A DNA stretch of 64,000 nucleotides from a bacterium (GTDB lineage: Bacteria; Bacillota; Clostridia; Oscillospirales; Acutalibacteraceae), in assembly GCA_004560045.1 (NCBI GenBank), contig SFWF01000001.1:1-64000 (forward strand), in the 5' to 3' direction. The translations under genes and the position numbers were made by a program. The notes under the pieces are model-generated. The model ran no database searches. It was given only the letters and a program-made list of their open reading frames with translations, and had not been told where the DNA came from. Below, in pieces: positions 41,829 to 51,041 of the stretch (position 1 is its first letter; every line of letters starts with the position of its first letter).

Positions 41829-42854
41829 TTGCTTATCCTTGCAATAGAGTCCTCCTGCGACGAGACCGCCGCGGCGGTAACCGAAGGAAGACGGGTCTTA
41901 TCCTCGGTGATAAATACCCAGATCGAAGAACATAAAAAATACGGCGGAGTCGTTCCCGAAATCGCCTCGAGACGTCACTGTGAAAACATTTCGCAGGTCG
42001 TTAAAAAAGCCCTCGAGGAGGCAGGAAAGAGCTTTGGCGATATAGATGCGGTTGCGGTGACCTTTGCCCCCGGGCTTATAGGTGCGCTTCTCGTCGGGGT
42101 AAACTACGCGAAGGGCCTGGCGCTAAGCCTTGGAGTCCCCCTTATCCCCGTTCATCATCTGCGAAGCCACATTGCCGCCAACTATATAGATAACGAGGAA
42201 CTGAAGCCTCCATTTTTATGCCTTACGGTATCGGGCGGAAACTCCATTCTGACCGAGGTCAGGGACTATACCGATTTCGATATGATAGGCGGTACCCGTG
42301 ACGACGCGGCAGGTGAATGCTTCGATAAATCGGCAAGGGCCATGGGACTTCCCTACCCCGGAGGAGTAAACCTCGACAAAATTGCCACCACGGCCGACTT
42401 TAAGAAATATCCCCTGCCCCGCCCCAAGGTCGAGGGAAGTCCTTACGACTTTTCCTTCTCGGGCCTTAAGACCGCGGTCATAAACACCCTTCATAACGCA
42501 GTGCAAAAGGGCGAAGAGGTCGACATCCCCGTCCTTGCGGCCACGGTCAGAAAAAGGGTCTGTGATATGCTGATAGAAAACACCCTGCTGGCCCTCTCCG
42601 ACAGAAATAGCGATACCTTGGTTCTCGCAGGCGGAGTTTCGGCCAACAGCGAGCTTCGGACGAGGCTCGAGGAAGAATGTAAAAGCAGGGGGATAAAATT
42701 CTACCGACCCGAGCTTAAATACTGCGGCGACAATGCGGCGATGGTGGGCGTGCAGGCCTACTACGAATACCTTTCGGGCAATATCGGAGGAAGCTCCCTT
42801 AATGCCACCGCTACGCTACCCATTGATTACACAAATAACCTGAAAAGAGGATAA
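41829..42854 (+). CDS. tsaD: tRNA N6-adenosine threonylcarbamoyltransferase TsaD
   Basis: The 341-residue ASKHA-fold enzyme transfers the threonylcarbamoyl group in t6A37 tRNA modification. The start is TTG at 41829. The N-terminal phosphate loop is ESSCDETAAAV, the metal-binding histidines lie in VHHLRSHIAAN, and the later LAGGVSANSELR and KYCGDNAAM motifs are intact. Partners tsaB and tsaE are not in the window. It is 4 bases after rimI and 3 before mreB. Confidence 0.96.
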   Translation: MLILAIESSCDETAAAVTEGRRVLSSVINTQIEEHKKYGGVVPEIASRRHCENISQVVKKALEEAGKSFGDIDAVAVTFAPGLIGALLVGVNYAKGLALSLGVPLIPVHHLRSHIAANYIDNEELKPPFLCLTVSGGNSILTEVRDYTDFDMIGGTRDDAAGECFDKSARAMGLPYPGGVNLDKIATTADFKKYPLPRPKVEGSPYDFSFSGLKTAVINTLHNAVQKGEEVDIPVLAATVRKRVCDMLIENTLLALSDRNSDTLVLAGGVSANSELRTRLEEECKSRGIKFYRPELKYCGDNAAMVGVQAYYEYLSGNIGGSSLNATATLPIDYTNNLKRG

Positions 42855-42857
42855 TAT

Positions 42858-43880
42858 ATGCTGTTTACAAGAGATATCGGTATCGATCTCGGTACCGCAA
42901 ACACACTGGTTTATCAGAAGGGCAAGGGTATAATCCTTCGCGAGCCCTCGGTCGTTGCCTACGACGTAAGAAATGATGCCGTTCGCGCCGTCGGTACCGA
43001 GGCTAAGGAAATGATCGGCCGTACCCCCGGCTCCATCGTTGCAGTCCGTCCCTTAAAGCACGGCGTTATTGCCGACTACGACGTTACCGCCGCCATGCTT
43101 AAAAGGTTTATCAAGGAGGCTCTTAAGGGCTCCATAATCTCTAAGGTAAGGGTCGTTATCTGCGTACCCGCAGGCGTTACCGAGGTTGAAAGCCGCGCCG
43201 TTCACGGAGTTTTAAAGCAGGCAGGCGCTTCGGACGTTGATATTATAGAGGAGCCTATGGCGGCCGCCGTCGGAGCAGGTCTTCCCGTTTGGGAGGCCAA
43301 GGGCTGTATGATAGCCGATATCGGAGGCGGTACCACCGAGGTTGCGGTCATATCCCTTGGTGATATCGTTACGGCGCAGTCGGTAAGAACGGCAGGCGAC
43401 GACTTAGACGAGGCTATAATCGGCTACATCAGAAAGAAATACAATCTTCTTATCGGCGAACGCACCGCAGAACAGATCAAGATCGAGATCGGCTCGGCTC
43501 TCCCCTACGAGGACGAAAAGACGGTTGAGATCAAGGGAAGAAACCTCCTTGACGGACTTCCCAAGAATATCGTTATCTCCTCCGAGGAGGTACGAGAGGC
43601 TATGAGCGATACCGTAGCGGTTATCGTCGACACTATTAAGACCACCCTCGAAAAAACTCCTCCCGAGCTTTCGGCCGATATTATCGAAAGCGGAATTACC
43701 CTTACGGGCGGCAGCTCGATGCTCAGAGGTCTTGCCGAGCTTATAAGGCAGGAGACAAATATGCCCGTAGCTATTGCCGAAAACCCCATAGACTGCGTCG
43801 TAGAGGGAACGGCTAAGAGACTCGAGCCCGGTCACAGATTTGACAACTACGTTTTCCGCAGAGGCAGACATTACAGATAG
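42858..43880 (+). CDS. mreB: Rod shape-determining protein MreB
   Basis: The 340-residue actin homologue has the phosphate 1 motif [27 protein letters not shown] (phosphate 2) and [11 protein letters not shown] (adenosine motif). MreB filaments guide elongasome wall synthesis. It heads the mreBCD-PBP2 block inside the larger polA operon. It could equally be the Mbl or MreBH paralog, but the mreCD context favours MreB. Confidence 0.95.
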   Translation: MLFTRDIGIDLGTANTLVYQKGKGIILREPSVVAYDVRNDAVRAVGTEAKEMIGRTPGSIVAVRPLKHGVIADYDVTAAMLKRFIKEALKGSIISKVRVVICVPAGVTEVESRAVHGVLKQAGASDVDIIEEPMAAAVGAGLPVWEAKGCMIADIGGGTTEVAVISLGDIVTAQSVRTAGDDLDEAIIGYIRKKYNLLIGERTAEQIKIEIGSALPYEDEKTVEIKGRNLLDGLPKNIVISSEEVREAMSDTVAVIVDTIKTTLEKTPPELSADIIESGITLTGGSSMLRGLAELIRQETNMPVAIAENPIDCVVEGTAKRLEPGHRFDNYVFRRGRHYR

Positions 43881-43891
43881 AGGTGAATTAG

Positions 43892-44746
43892 TTGCGTTTC
43901 TTTCTTCGCAGCAAGCAGTTTAAAAAGGGTCTCGCCACCGTTGCGATAATTTTAGCCCTTTCAATAACCGCCTGGCTCGTAGGCGGCTTTATGTCCCCTC
44001 AGGCAGGTATTCTCGGCGCCATTGCCGCCCCCTTTCAGAAGTTCGGAAGCTGGATCGCAGGCGGCGTTGAGGATATGTCCGAAAATTTCTTTTCGGCGGC
44101 ACAGCTTAACGCCGAAAAGAAGGCCCTCGAGGACGAGATAACCGCTCTTCGCGAGCAGCTCGTCGACTACGAGGAGGCTATAAATCAAAACAAGTTTTAC
44201 GAGGACTATCTCGAAATAAAAGAGGCCAACGAGGACTTTAAATTCTGCCCCGCGCTTATTACCGCCACCGACCCCGACGACGATTTCGGCGGCTTTACTG
44301 TTGACGCAGGAACCCTTTCGGGTGTTAAGCTTTACGACCCCGTAATTACCGACAAGGGCCTTGTTGGCTACGTTACCGAGGTCGGCGCCACCACCTCCAA
44401 GGTCACTACCATTTTAAGCCCCTCCCTTACCTGCGGAGCCTACGATTCCCGCACCTCCGATTCGGGAGCGGTTTCGGGAAGCTACGAGCTCGCGGTAAAG
44501 GGTCAGACGAGGTTTTATAATCTTCCCCGTACCTGCTCGGTCGCTATAGGCGACCTTGTTGTGACCTCGGGAAGCGGAATCTTCCCCGATAAGATAATTA
44601 TCGGCTCGGTCTCGAACATCAGCAGTGACCCTCTTTCCTCCTCTCTTTACGCTACCGTTACCCCTACCGTTGATTTTGGTTCCCTTAAAATGGTTATGAT
44701 AATCACCGAATTTGCGGGTCAGGGCAACGCGCTTACGGGAGAATAG
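43892..44746 (+). CDS. mreC: Rod shape-determining protein MreC
   Basis: The 284-residue protein starts with TTG at 43892, 5 bases after a GAGGTGA site. It has one N-terminal membrane segment (about 14-34), a coiled coil (about 70-110, LNAEKKALEDEITALREQLVDYEEA) and a periplasmic-type double beta-barrel domain. MreC links MreB to the wall synthases. Confidence 0.94.
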   Translation: MRFFLRSKQFKKGLATVAIILALSITAWLVGGFMSPQAGILGAIAAPFQKFGSWIAGGVEDMSENFFSAAQLNAEKKALEDEITALREQLVDYEEAINQNKFYEDYLEIKEANEDFKFCPALITATDPDDDFGGFTVDAGTLSGVKLYDPVITDKGLVGYVTEVGATTSKVTTILSPSLTCGAYDSRTSDSGAVSGSYELAVKGQTRFYNLPRTCSVAIGDLVVTSGSGIFPDKIIIGSVSNISSDPLSSSLYATVTPTVDFGSLKMVMIITEFAGQGNALTGE

Positions 44747-44749
44747 GCC

Positions 44750-45244
44750 ATGAGTAAAGCGAGAGCATTCCTTACGGCGACAATAAACGCCCTTTTAATA
44801 TTTATACTTTTCGTCCTAAGATACAGTTGTGGCGTGACCCTCGGCATAGGACAGGCCGTACCCATAATACTTATTCCCCTTGTTATTTCCTGCGCAATAT
44901 TTTACGGGGAGAATGCCGCAATGCTTGCGGGATTTTTCGCAGGAGTTTTAATGGATAGCTCGGCGGCCTCGGGTTCCTGGTTCAACACCCTGTTTTTAAC
45001 CCTCGGCGGTCTCGTTTGTGCTTTTTTATCTGCCCGTGTGCTTAACCGAAACTTTAAGGCGGCTATCTGTCTTTCGGTCGGCTTTTCCTTCGGATATTTC
45101 TTTATAAAATATCTTGTTTTCTTCGTTTTCGAGGGAATCGCCGTAAGCTACAACTACTTTTTGCTTGATCTTATTCCATCGGCCGTTTATACCGCCGTTT
45201 GGCTTATACCCTTTTACTTTTTACAGAAAAAGCTTTCAAATTAA
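44750..45244 (+). CDS. mreD: Rod shape-determining protein MreD
   Basis: This 164-residue polytopic membrane protein (about five hydrophobic segments) lies 3 bases after mreC and 12 before PBP2. Sequence conservation in MreD is low; the call rests on topology, length and position. Confidence 0.9.
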   Translation: MSKARAFLTATINALLIFILFVLRYSCGVTLGIGQAVPIILIPLVISCAIFYGENAAMLAGFFAGVLMDSSAASGSWFNTLFLTLGGLVCAFLSARVLNRNFKAAICLSVGFSFGYFFIKYLVFFVFEGIAVSYNYFLLDLIPSAVYTAVWLIPFYFLQKKLSN

Positions 45245-45256
45245 GGAGAACTAAAA

Positions 45257-47230
45257 TTGCCCTTTAAGAAAAAACCACGTAGACGACTTTCGGCTTTATC
45301 GGTAATAATGGCTTTGGTGCTTGTATTCTACTCGACTCAGGTCTTTTCGCTTCAGGTATCAAACGCAGATATCTATATCGCTCAGGCGCAGGGTATCTCC
45401 TACCGAAAGGCCGTTATTAAGGCACAACGCGGAGAGATAATCGACTGTAACGGACGAGAGATCGCCGTTAACCGCGAAGGCTATAATATAGTGTTTAACA
45501 AAGCCTATTTCGATATGAAAAAGGCCAACGACGTTATACTTCGTCTGACAAAGCTGCTTTCCTCGAAGGATACCGACTGGGCCGATTCGCTCCCGTTAGA
45601 AAAAACCGCTCCCTACGGCTTTACCGATAACGAGGCCGCGGTAGCCTCTCTGAGAAAAAATCTCGGCCTTGCTCACTACGCAACTGCCGTTCACTGTCTC
45701 GCCGAAATGACAGAAAGGTACGAGCTTGAGGCCTACGACGAGGCGACCCGCCGTATTATTATGGGAGTCAGGTATACCCTTGAGGCCTACGATTTCTCGG
45801 TTTCCAATCCCTTTACCTTTGCCGAGGACGTATCGAGCGAGCTTATGCAGACGATATTGGAGTCGGGAGTTATCTTAAGCGGCGTTACCATAAACGTCGT
45901 TCCCTTCCGCGAATACGTCGACGGCACCTTGGCTCCTCACCTTATCGGTACGGTAGGCCCTATCTACGCCGACGAATGGAGCAAGTATAAGGGAAAGGGC
46001 TACTCCTTCGACGATAAGGTAGGAAAAAGCGGAATTGAAGCCCTTGCCGAGGACGATCTGCACGGAACCGACGGCGAGATAACCTATAAGATAGACGCTA
46101 AGGGAAATATCCTTTCGCGGGAGATAACAAAGCAACCTATCGCGGGCAAGACCGTCGTTTTAAACCTCGACAAAAAGATTCAGCTCGCCACCCAGAAGTC
46201 CCTTGCCGACACCATTACCGACCTTAAGGAAAAAGGCGGAGAGGTAACGGGAGGCGCGGCGGTTATGATGGACGTTCGTACCGGCGGAATTATCGCCAGC
46301 GCCAACTTCCCCTCTTATAATCTTGCCACCTATTCGGAGGACTTCAACAAGCTTCTTTCCAACCCGAACAATCCTCTTAACGACCGCGCATTTCAGGGAA
46401 TATATCCCCCCGGCTCTACGGTAAAGCCTGCTATTGCGGTTGCCGCCCTCGAAAACGGCAAGCTTAAGCCCGACGAGCATATATACTGCTCTCACACCTA
46501 TTATAAATATCCCGACTATACCCCCTCCTGTATGGGATATCACCGTTCTATCACCCTTAAGACTGCCCTTTCGAAATCCTGCAACTATTTCTTCTTCGAG
46601 ATGGGATACCGACTCGGACTCGACAATATAAATAAGTATTTCAAGCTTTTCGGTCTCGGCACCAAGACGGGGGTCGATATTCACGATTCCTCGGGACTTC
46701 TCGTTGAGGACACCACCTACGGCGTCGGCGGTAACACGCTTCAGGCCGCCATCGGTCAGATGAACGCCTTTACTCCCCTTCAGCTTGCGGTTTACGTTTC
46801 GACCATGGCTAACGAGGGAGTCCGCTACAAGGCAAGCCTTATCGACCGCGTAGTTTCCTACGATATGTCCAAAACCTATAGCGAAACAAAGCCGCAGGTG
46901 CTTGAGAAATTCACCATAACCGAATCGGTTATAAAGGCGGTTAAGGAGGGTATGCTTTCGGTTACCGAGGACGGTACGGGAAGCGCCGTGTTTAAAAAGT
47001 ATCCGATACAGATCGGCGGTAAGACGGGTACCTCCCAGGTCACCGACGCGGCCGACCATTCGGTCTTCGTCGGCTTCGCCCCTTACGACAAACCCGAGAT
47101 CGCTATTGCTATCGTTCTTGAGCACGGCAAAAAGCGGGCGGCAAACGTGGCTAAGCCTATGCTCGACGCATATTTCTTTGCCGACGAGGTAACGGTGGAT
47201 ACTACCCTGCCGAATACCGTTCTTCCGTAG
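45257..47230 (+). CDS. mrdA: Penicillin-binding protein 2 (elongasome transpeptidase)
   Basis: The 657-residue class B PBP has one N-terminal membrane anchor (about 14-32), a pedestal/dimerisation domain with RGEIIDCNGREIAVNREGY, and a transpeptidase domain. The active-site motifs are S387-TVK in PPGSTVKP, S441-C-N443, and K589-TG in GGKTGTS. It starts with TTG at 45257, preceded by AAGGAG. It ends the polA-mre operon; no strong terminator follows, only a short GCCCT-AA-AGGGC dyad. Confidence 0.94.
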   Translation: MPFKKKPRRRLSALSVIMALVLVFYSTQVFSLQVSNADIYIAQAQGISYRKAVIKAQRGEIIDCNGREIAVNREGYNIVFNKAYFDMKKANDVILRLTKLLSSKDTDWADSLPLEKTAPYGFTDNEAAVASLRKNLGLAHYATAVHCLAEMTERYELEAYDEATRRIIMGVRYTLEAYDFSVSNPFTFAEDVSSELMQTILESGVILSGVTINVVPFREYVDGTLAPHLIGTVGPIYADEWSKYKGKGYSFDDKVGKSGIEALAEDDLHGTDGEITYKIDAKGNILSREITKQPIAGKTVVLNLDKKIQLATQKSLADTITDLKEKGGEVTGGAAVMMDVRTGGIIASANFPSYNLATYSEDFNKLLSNPNNPLNDRAFQGIYPPGSTVKPAIAVAALENGKLKPDEHIYCSHTYYKYPDYTPSCMGYHRSITLKTALSKSCNYFFFEMGYRLGLDNINKYFKLFGLGTKTGVDIHDSSGLLVEDTTYGVGGNTLQAAIGQMNAFTPLQLAVYVSTMANEGVRYKASLIDRVVSYDMSKTYSETKPQVLEKFTITESVIKAVKEGMLSVTEDGTGSAVFKKYPIQIGGKTGTSQVTDAADHSVFVGFAPYDKPEIAIAIVLEHGKKRAANVAKPMLDAYFFADEVTVDTTLPNTVLP

Positions 47231-47292
47231 GCTGACGAGAGTCCGAAACCGCCCTAAAGGGCATAATTTCGACAAAAAAATCGCATTATTGT

Positions 47293-47321
47293 TTGACAAA
47301 TTCCCCTATGTATGGTAAATT
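47293..47321 (+). promoter_or_regulatory. Promoter of the minD-like gene
   Basis: TTGACA at 47293 and TAAATT at 47316 have a 17-base spacer; GGAG and the ATG follow. Confidence 0.7.
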
Positions 47322-47345
47322 TATTTTATTCACTTGGAGTAAGAT

Positions 47346-48080
47346 ATGATTAAAATTAAAGCAATTACCTCCGGAAAAGGCGGGGTCGGAAAATCGACCT
47401 GCTCTATCGAGCTTGCCTTTGCTCTTGAAAAGCTTGGGCAAAGGGTCTTACTTATAGACGCGGATCAGGGTATGCGATGCCTTGATATACTTCTCGGAGT
47501 AAGCGAGGGTCTCCTTTTCGACTTATCCGACGCAGTAAAGGGCAGAGACCTTTATTCCTGCCTCCTTCCTATAAAGAAGCACCCCGGAATTTTCCTTCTC
47601 CCTGCGCCTGCCGTTCAAAATCTTTTTTCGGCCGAGGAATTCGCTCTTTTTCTCGAAGGTATAGACGAGGAGCTTTTCGATACGGTTCTTATCGACCTTC
47701 CCGCAGGAATTGACCAAGAGCTTTTTAGAGCGCTTCCTCTTTATACCGAATTTATCTGCGTCTGTAATCCCAATGCCGTTTCGGTAAGGGATGCCGCCGC
47801 GGTGGGCAAGGCCGTTAAAGAAGCCAAAAAAACGGGCACACTTATAATAAACCGTTATCAGACTTATTTTATTAAAAACCCGATATTCAGCGACCTCGAC
47901 ACCATAATCGATCAGACGGGACTGACCCTTATCGGAATAGTTCCCGAAAGCGAAAAGCTTTCTCTTGCCTTTCTTTACGGCGACTTTTCCCTTAAAGGCC
48001 GCGAAGGCAAGGCGTTTACGCGAATAGGCGGCCGAATTATCGGCAAAAATATACCGCTTCCAAAGCTTAAGAAAATTTAA
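47346..48080 (+). CDS. MinD-like ParA/MinD-family ATPase
   Basis: The 244-residue protein has the deviant Walker A KGGVGKST, the switch DADQGMRCLDILLG and the DLPAGID motif typical of MinD. It lies just after mreBCD-PBP2, as minCD does in several Firmicutes, but no minC or minE is present nearby. It is about 20 residues shorter than typical MinD, and the tail (GKNIPLPKLKKI) does not clearly show the amphipathic membrane-targeting helix. It may be a divergent MinD or another MinD-family positioning ATPase. Confidence 0.85.
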   Translation: MIKIKAITSGKGGVGKSTCSIELAFALEKLGQRVLLIDADQGMRCLDILLGVSEGLLFDLSDAVKGRDLYSCLLPIKKHPGIFLLPAPAVQNLFSAEEFALFLEGIDEELFDTVLIDLPAGIDQELFRALPLYTEFICVCNPNAVSVRDAAAVGKAVKEAKKTGTLIINRYQTYFIKNPIFSDLDTIIDQTGLTLIGIVPESEKLSLAFLYGDFSLKGREGKAFTRIGGRIIGKNIPLPKLKKI

Positions 48081-48109
48081 CGCATAAAAAATGCGAAAGG
48101 AGTTAACCG

Positions 48110-48514
48110 ATGAACATTGCTATTATTGCACACGACGCAAAAAAAGAACTTATGGTTCAGTTTTGTATCGCTTATTGCGGTATACTGAGTCGACATACCC
48201 TGCTTGCCACCGGCGCTACGGGAAAAATGGTATCTGAAGCTACGGGACTTAATATTATTACCCTGTTAGGCGGTTCCCACGGCGGTTCTCAGCAGATCGC
48301 CGCACGTATCGGCTGTGATGAGATCGATATGCTGCTTTTATTCCGCGACCCCATAAGCGCAAAGCCCGACGAGCCCGATGACGCGGCTCTGCTCCGCCTT
48401 TGCGACGTACATCAGATTCCCGTTGCCACCAATATCGCAACCGCCGAGGTTCTTATCCGCGGACTCGAAAGAGGCGACCTTGACTGGCGCGAATATATGA
48501 GAAACGAAAAATAA
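48110..48514 (+). CDS. mgsA: Methylglyoxal synthase
   Basis: The 134-residue enzyme converts dihydroxyacetone phosphate to methylglyoxal. Signature stretches are [27 protein letters not shown] with the phosphate-binding loop, [14 protein letters not shown], and [16 protein letters not shown] containing the catalytic Asp. A 5-bp hairpin CGCAT/ATGCG lies just before its AAAGGAG site. It is between the minD-like gene and hisS. Confidence 0.95.
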   Translation: MNIAIIAHDAKKELMVQFCIAYCGILSRHTLLATGATGKMVSEATGLNIITLLGGSHGGSQQIAARIGCDEIDMLLLFRDPISAKPDEPDDAALLRLCDVHQIPVATNIATAEVLIRGLERGDLDWREYMRNEK

Positions 48515-48532
48515 TTATCGGAGAATATACCA

Positions 48533-49828
48533 ATGGCAGAAATAAACAAGGCTCCTCGCGGTACCAACGACCTGCTCCCCGAGGACAGCTACAAATGGCA
48601 GTTTGTCGAAGACCGACTTTTAAGCACGGCAGGTCTTTACGGCTTTAAAGAAATAAGGACCCCCGTATTCGAGCATACAGAGGTCTTCGTTAAAAACGTC
48701 GGCGATACCACCGACGTCGTTCAGAAGGAAATGTACACCTTTACCGATAAAGGCGACCGCAGTATTACCCTGCGCCCCGAATTTACCGCAGGCGTTATAA
48801 GAAGCGTTATTGAGAACTCTCTTACCGCGGCGGCTCTTCCCGTAAAGGTTTGCTACTGTGGCGGTTGCTACCGCTACGAAAAGCCTCAGGCAGGACGACT
48901 CCGTGAGTTTCATCAGTTTGGCGTTGAATGTATCGGCGCCGCCTCACCTGCCGCAGACGCAGAGGTTATTTCTCTCGGAGCTCAGCTTCTCCGTGACGTC
49001 GGAATCGAGAAGATCTCGCTTGAGATAAACTCTATCGGCTGTCCCACCTGCAGAGCCGAATATCATAAGGCTCTTAAGGAATATTTCGCCGGCAAAAAGG
49101 ACGAGCTTTGCGGAACCTGCAACGAGCGTCTTGACCGAAACCCCATGCGAATTCTCGACTGTAAATCTCCCGTTTGTTCAGAGATCGCAAAGGACGCTCC
49201 TGCGGTTATCGACTATTTATGTGACGACTGTCAGGCGCATTTTGACGGAGTTAAGGCTCACCTCGACGGTATGGGAATAGACTATAAGGTCAATCCCCGA
49301 ATCGTTCGCGGTCTCGACTATTATACGAGAACGGTGTTCGAATTTATTTCGGGCGACATCGGTGCGCAGGCTACGGTTTGCGGCGGTGGACGTTACGACG
49401 GACTCCTTGAGCAGATGGGAAGTCAGCCTCATCCCGCCCTTGGCTTCGCTATGGGAATTGAGCGACTGCTTATGGTGCTCGAAAGTCAGGGTACCGAAAT
49501 TCCGAAGCCGAAAAACTGCGACATTTATATCGCGCCTATGGGCGAGGCCGCTACCCTTAAGGCTTCTACCCTTTGCGCCGCCCTTCGTGACGAGGGCTTC
49601 GAGGCCCTTACCGACATAGTGGGAAGAGGTCTTAAGGCTCAGATGCGCTACGCTAACAAGATCGGTGCCGAGTATACCTTAGTCCTCGGAGACAGCGAGC
49701 TTGAAAGCGGAAAGGCAAAGCTCAAGCGTATGGAGACGGGCGAAGAGACCGAGGTCGAGCTCGACAAGCTTGCCGACGCGATCTACGACGCTACCTTCGC
49801 GAAGTTTTCCGACGAGCTTAATATATAA
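48533..49828 (+). CDS. hisS: Histidyl-tRNA synthetase
   Basis: The 431-residue class II synthetase has motif 2 around TLRPEFTAGVIRSV and CYCGGCYRYEKPQAGRLREFHQFG, histidine-specific stretches GLDYYTRTVFE and GGGRYDGLLEQMG, motif 3 GFAMGIERL, and a C-terminal anticodon-binding domain. An extra Cys-rich insertion (CPTCRAEYHKAL, CGTCNERL, CDDC) is typical of Firmicutes HisRS. No T-box leader is present in the 18 bases before the start. A bidirectional terminator follows. Confidence 0.96.
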   Translation: MAEINKAPRGTNDLLPEDSYKWQFVEDRLLSTAGLYGFKEIRTPVFEHTEVFVKNVGDTTDVVQKEMYTFTDKGDRSITLRPEFTAGVIRSVIENSLTAAALPVKVCYCGGCYRYEKPQAGRLREFHQFGVECIGAASPAADAEVISLGAQLLRDVGIEKISLEINSIGCPTCRAEYHKALKEYFAGKKDELCGTCNERLDRNPMRILDCKSPVCSEIAKDAPAVIDYLCDDCQAHFDGVKAHLDGMGIDYKVNPRIVRGLDYYTRTVFEFISGDIGAQATVCGGGRYDGLLEQMGSQPHPALGFAMGIERLLMVLESQGTEIPKPKNCDIYIAPMGEAATLKASTLCAALRDEGFEALTDIVGRGLKAQMRYANKIGAEYTLVLGDSELESGKAKLKRMETGEETEVELDKLADAIYDATFAKFSDELNI

Positions 49829-49839
49829 TATGTATAAGA

Positions 49840-49871
49840 AAAGCTACGAACTCTCGTTCGTAGCTTTATTC
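49840..49871. terminator. Bidirectional intrinsic terminator
   Basis: A 12-bp stem (49840-49851 with 49856-49867, loop TCTC) ends hisS on the plus strand and the XRE/BadF gene on the minus strand, with T-rich flanks on both sides. Confidence 0.85.
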
Positions 49872-49892
49872 TTTAGTTTTCCCTTTGTCCCC

Positions 49893-51041
49893 TCAAACAA
49901 AGGTTTTCGTTTTGTAATCCAATGCGAATTTTTCGAAAAATTCCTTGTCGGCGGTGATGCCGTTAAGCCGCAGACACTCTACGCAGGCGCCGTATATGGG
50001 CGGAAGCTCGGGCAGGCGGAAGGTTTCTCCCGTCCGCTCGGTCAGAAGCTCCAAAAAACGGGGCTCGTCGAAGAGGCTTCCCTTTGCGACTATCTCGGCA
50101 TCGATACCGAAGCGCTGACGGGCGGTTTTAATTATAAGACCCAAGCGGTCGATATTGTCGCAGAGTATTTTTGATGCGACCTTGTCTCCAAGCCTTTCGG
50201 CCTCGAAAACGGTTTTAGAAAGGGAGGTAATATGCTTCTTTCCCTTGGCATAAAGGTCGGGAATGGCCGACCAGATATCGGTACCCAGCTCTCTCTCTAA
50301 AATTTCGGTAATAAGGGTCTTTTCGCCGAAGCCGTCAAGCTGACCAAGTACGGCACGAACCGCTTCACAGCCTATATCGTAGCGGCTTCCCGTTTTATCG
50401 AAAAGGTAGCCCCAACCGCCGAGACGGTAGTCGATTCCTGCCTTTCGGACAAAGACGGTGGAGCCCGTTCCTGCCACGAGGGCGATTGAATTAAGGGGGT
50501 CATCGCCGCAGGCAAGCAGGTTTACGCAGTCGTTTCCGTTATATATCGTTATTCCCTTTCCCGAATACCTTGACGAAAGGTTTTTATTTATCTTCTGTGC
50601 GTTGTCTCCCGAAAAGCCGCCGGTTATACCAAGGAAGGCCGACTCGACCTTACAGCCGCTGGCAACGAGGGTATCGATACCGACGCTAAGCGCTTCACAG
50701 CAGGCCTTTACACCTATGTCGTTGGGGTTGGCGGGCTCGAGTTTAAGCTTTCGGTTGATCTCTCCCTTATCGCTAAAGAGCACCATCTCGGTTTTACTTC
50801 CGCTTGAGTCGACGCCGATAAAGTAGGAACGGGCGGTCTGTTCAACCAGGGAATCGATGGAAACACCGAAAAATTCGGCTATTCGGCATATATTTTCTAT
50901 GTCGGGGGGAGTCTTTCCCCTCTCCCAGGCAGAAACGGCCTGAAAGCTTACGAAAAGGCCTTCGGCAAGCTGTGACTGAGTAAGTCCCATAGCCTCGCGG
51001 TGACTTTTTATAACAGAGCCTAACTTTTTCTTATTGTACAC
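49893..51041 (-). CDS. XRE-type HTH fused to BadF/BadG (GlcNAc-kinase-like) ATPase domain
   Basis: The 382-residue protein joins an N-terminal XRE helix-turn-helix (about 5-62, GLTQSQLAEGLFVSFQAVSAWERG) to a BadF/BadG/BcrA-type ASKHA domain (about 70-375). The latter shows the phosphate-1 loop YFIGVDSSGSKTEMVLF, ANPNDIG, GITGGFSG, NGNDCVNLLACGDDP, LVAGTGSTVF and GGWGYLFDKTGS, as in N-acetylglucosamine kinases. It could be a sugar-responsive repressor that also phosphorylates or only binds an amino sugar, analogous to ROK repressors but built from different parts (inferred). It starts with GTG at 51041, 8 bases after GGAG, and overlaps the end of nhaC by 11 bases as the last gene of the pcrA operon. 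Confidence 0.88.
   Translation of the reverse strand: MYNKKKLGSVIKSHREAMGLTQSQLAEGLFVSFQAVSAWERGKTPPDIENICRIAEFFGVSIDSLVEQTARSYFIGVDSSGSKTEMVLFSDKGEINRKLKLEPANPNDIGVKACCEALSVGIDTLVASGCKVESAFLGITGGFSGDNAQKINKNLSSRYSGKGITIYNGNDCVNLLACGDDPLNSIALVAGTGSTVFVRKAGIDYRLGGWGYLFDKTGSRYDIGCEAVRAVLGQLDGFGEKTLITEILERELGTDIWSAIPDLYAKGKKHITSLSKTVFEAERLGDKVASKILCDNIDRLGLIIKTARQRFGIDAEIVAKGSLFDEPRFLELLTERTGETFRLPELPPIYGACVECLRLNGITADKEFFEKFALDYKTKTFV

Noticed and set aside
46160..47299. Open frame (379 codons) on the minus strand opposite the PBP2 gene
   Set aside because: It is antisense to the transpeptidase active-site region, with no start signal and a composition unlike a real protein.
48515..48532. T-box leader for hisS
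   Set aside because: There are only 18 bases between mgsA and hisS, and no T-box signature was seen upstream.
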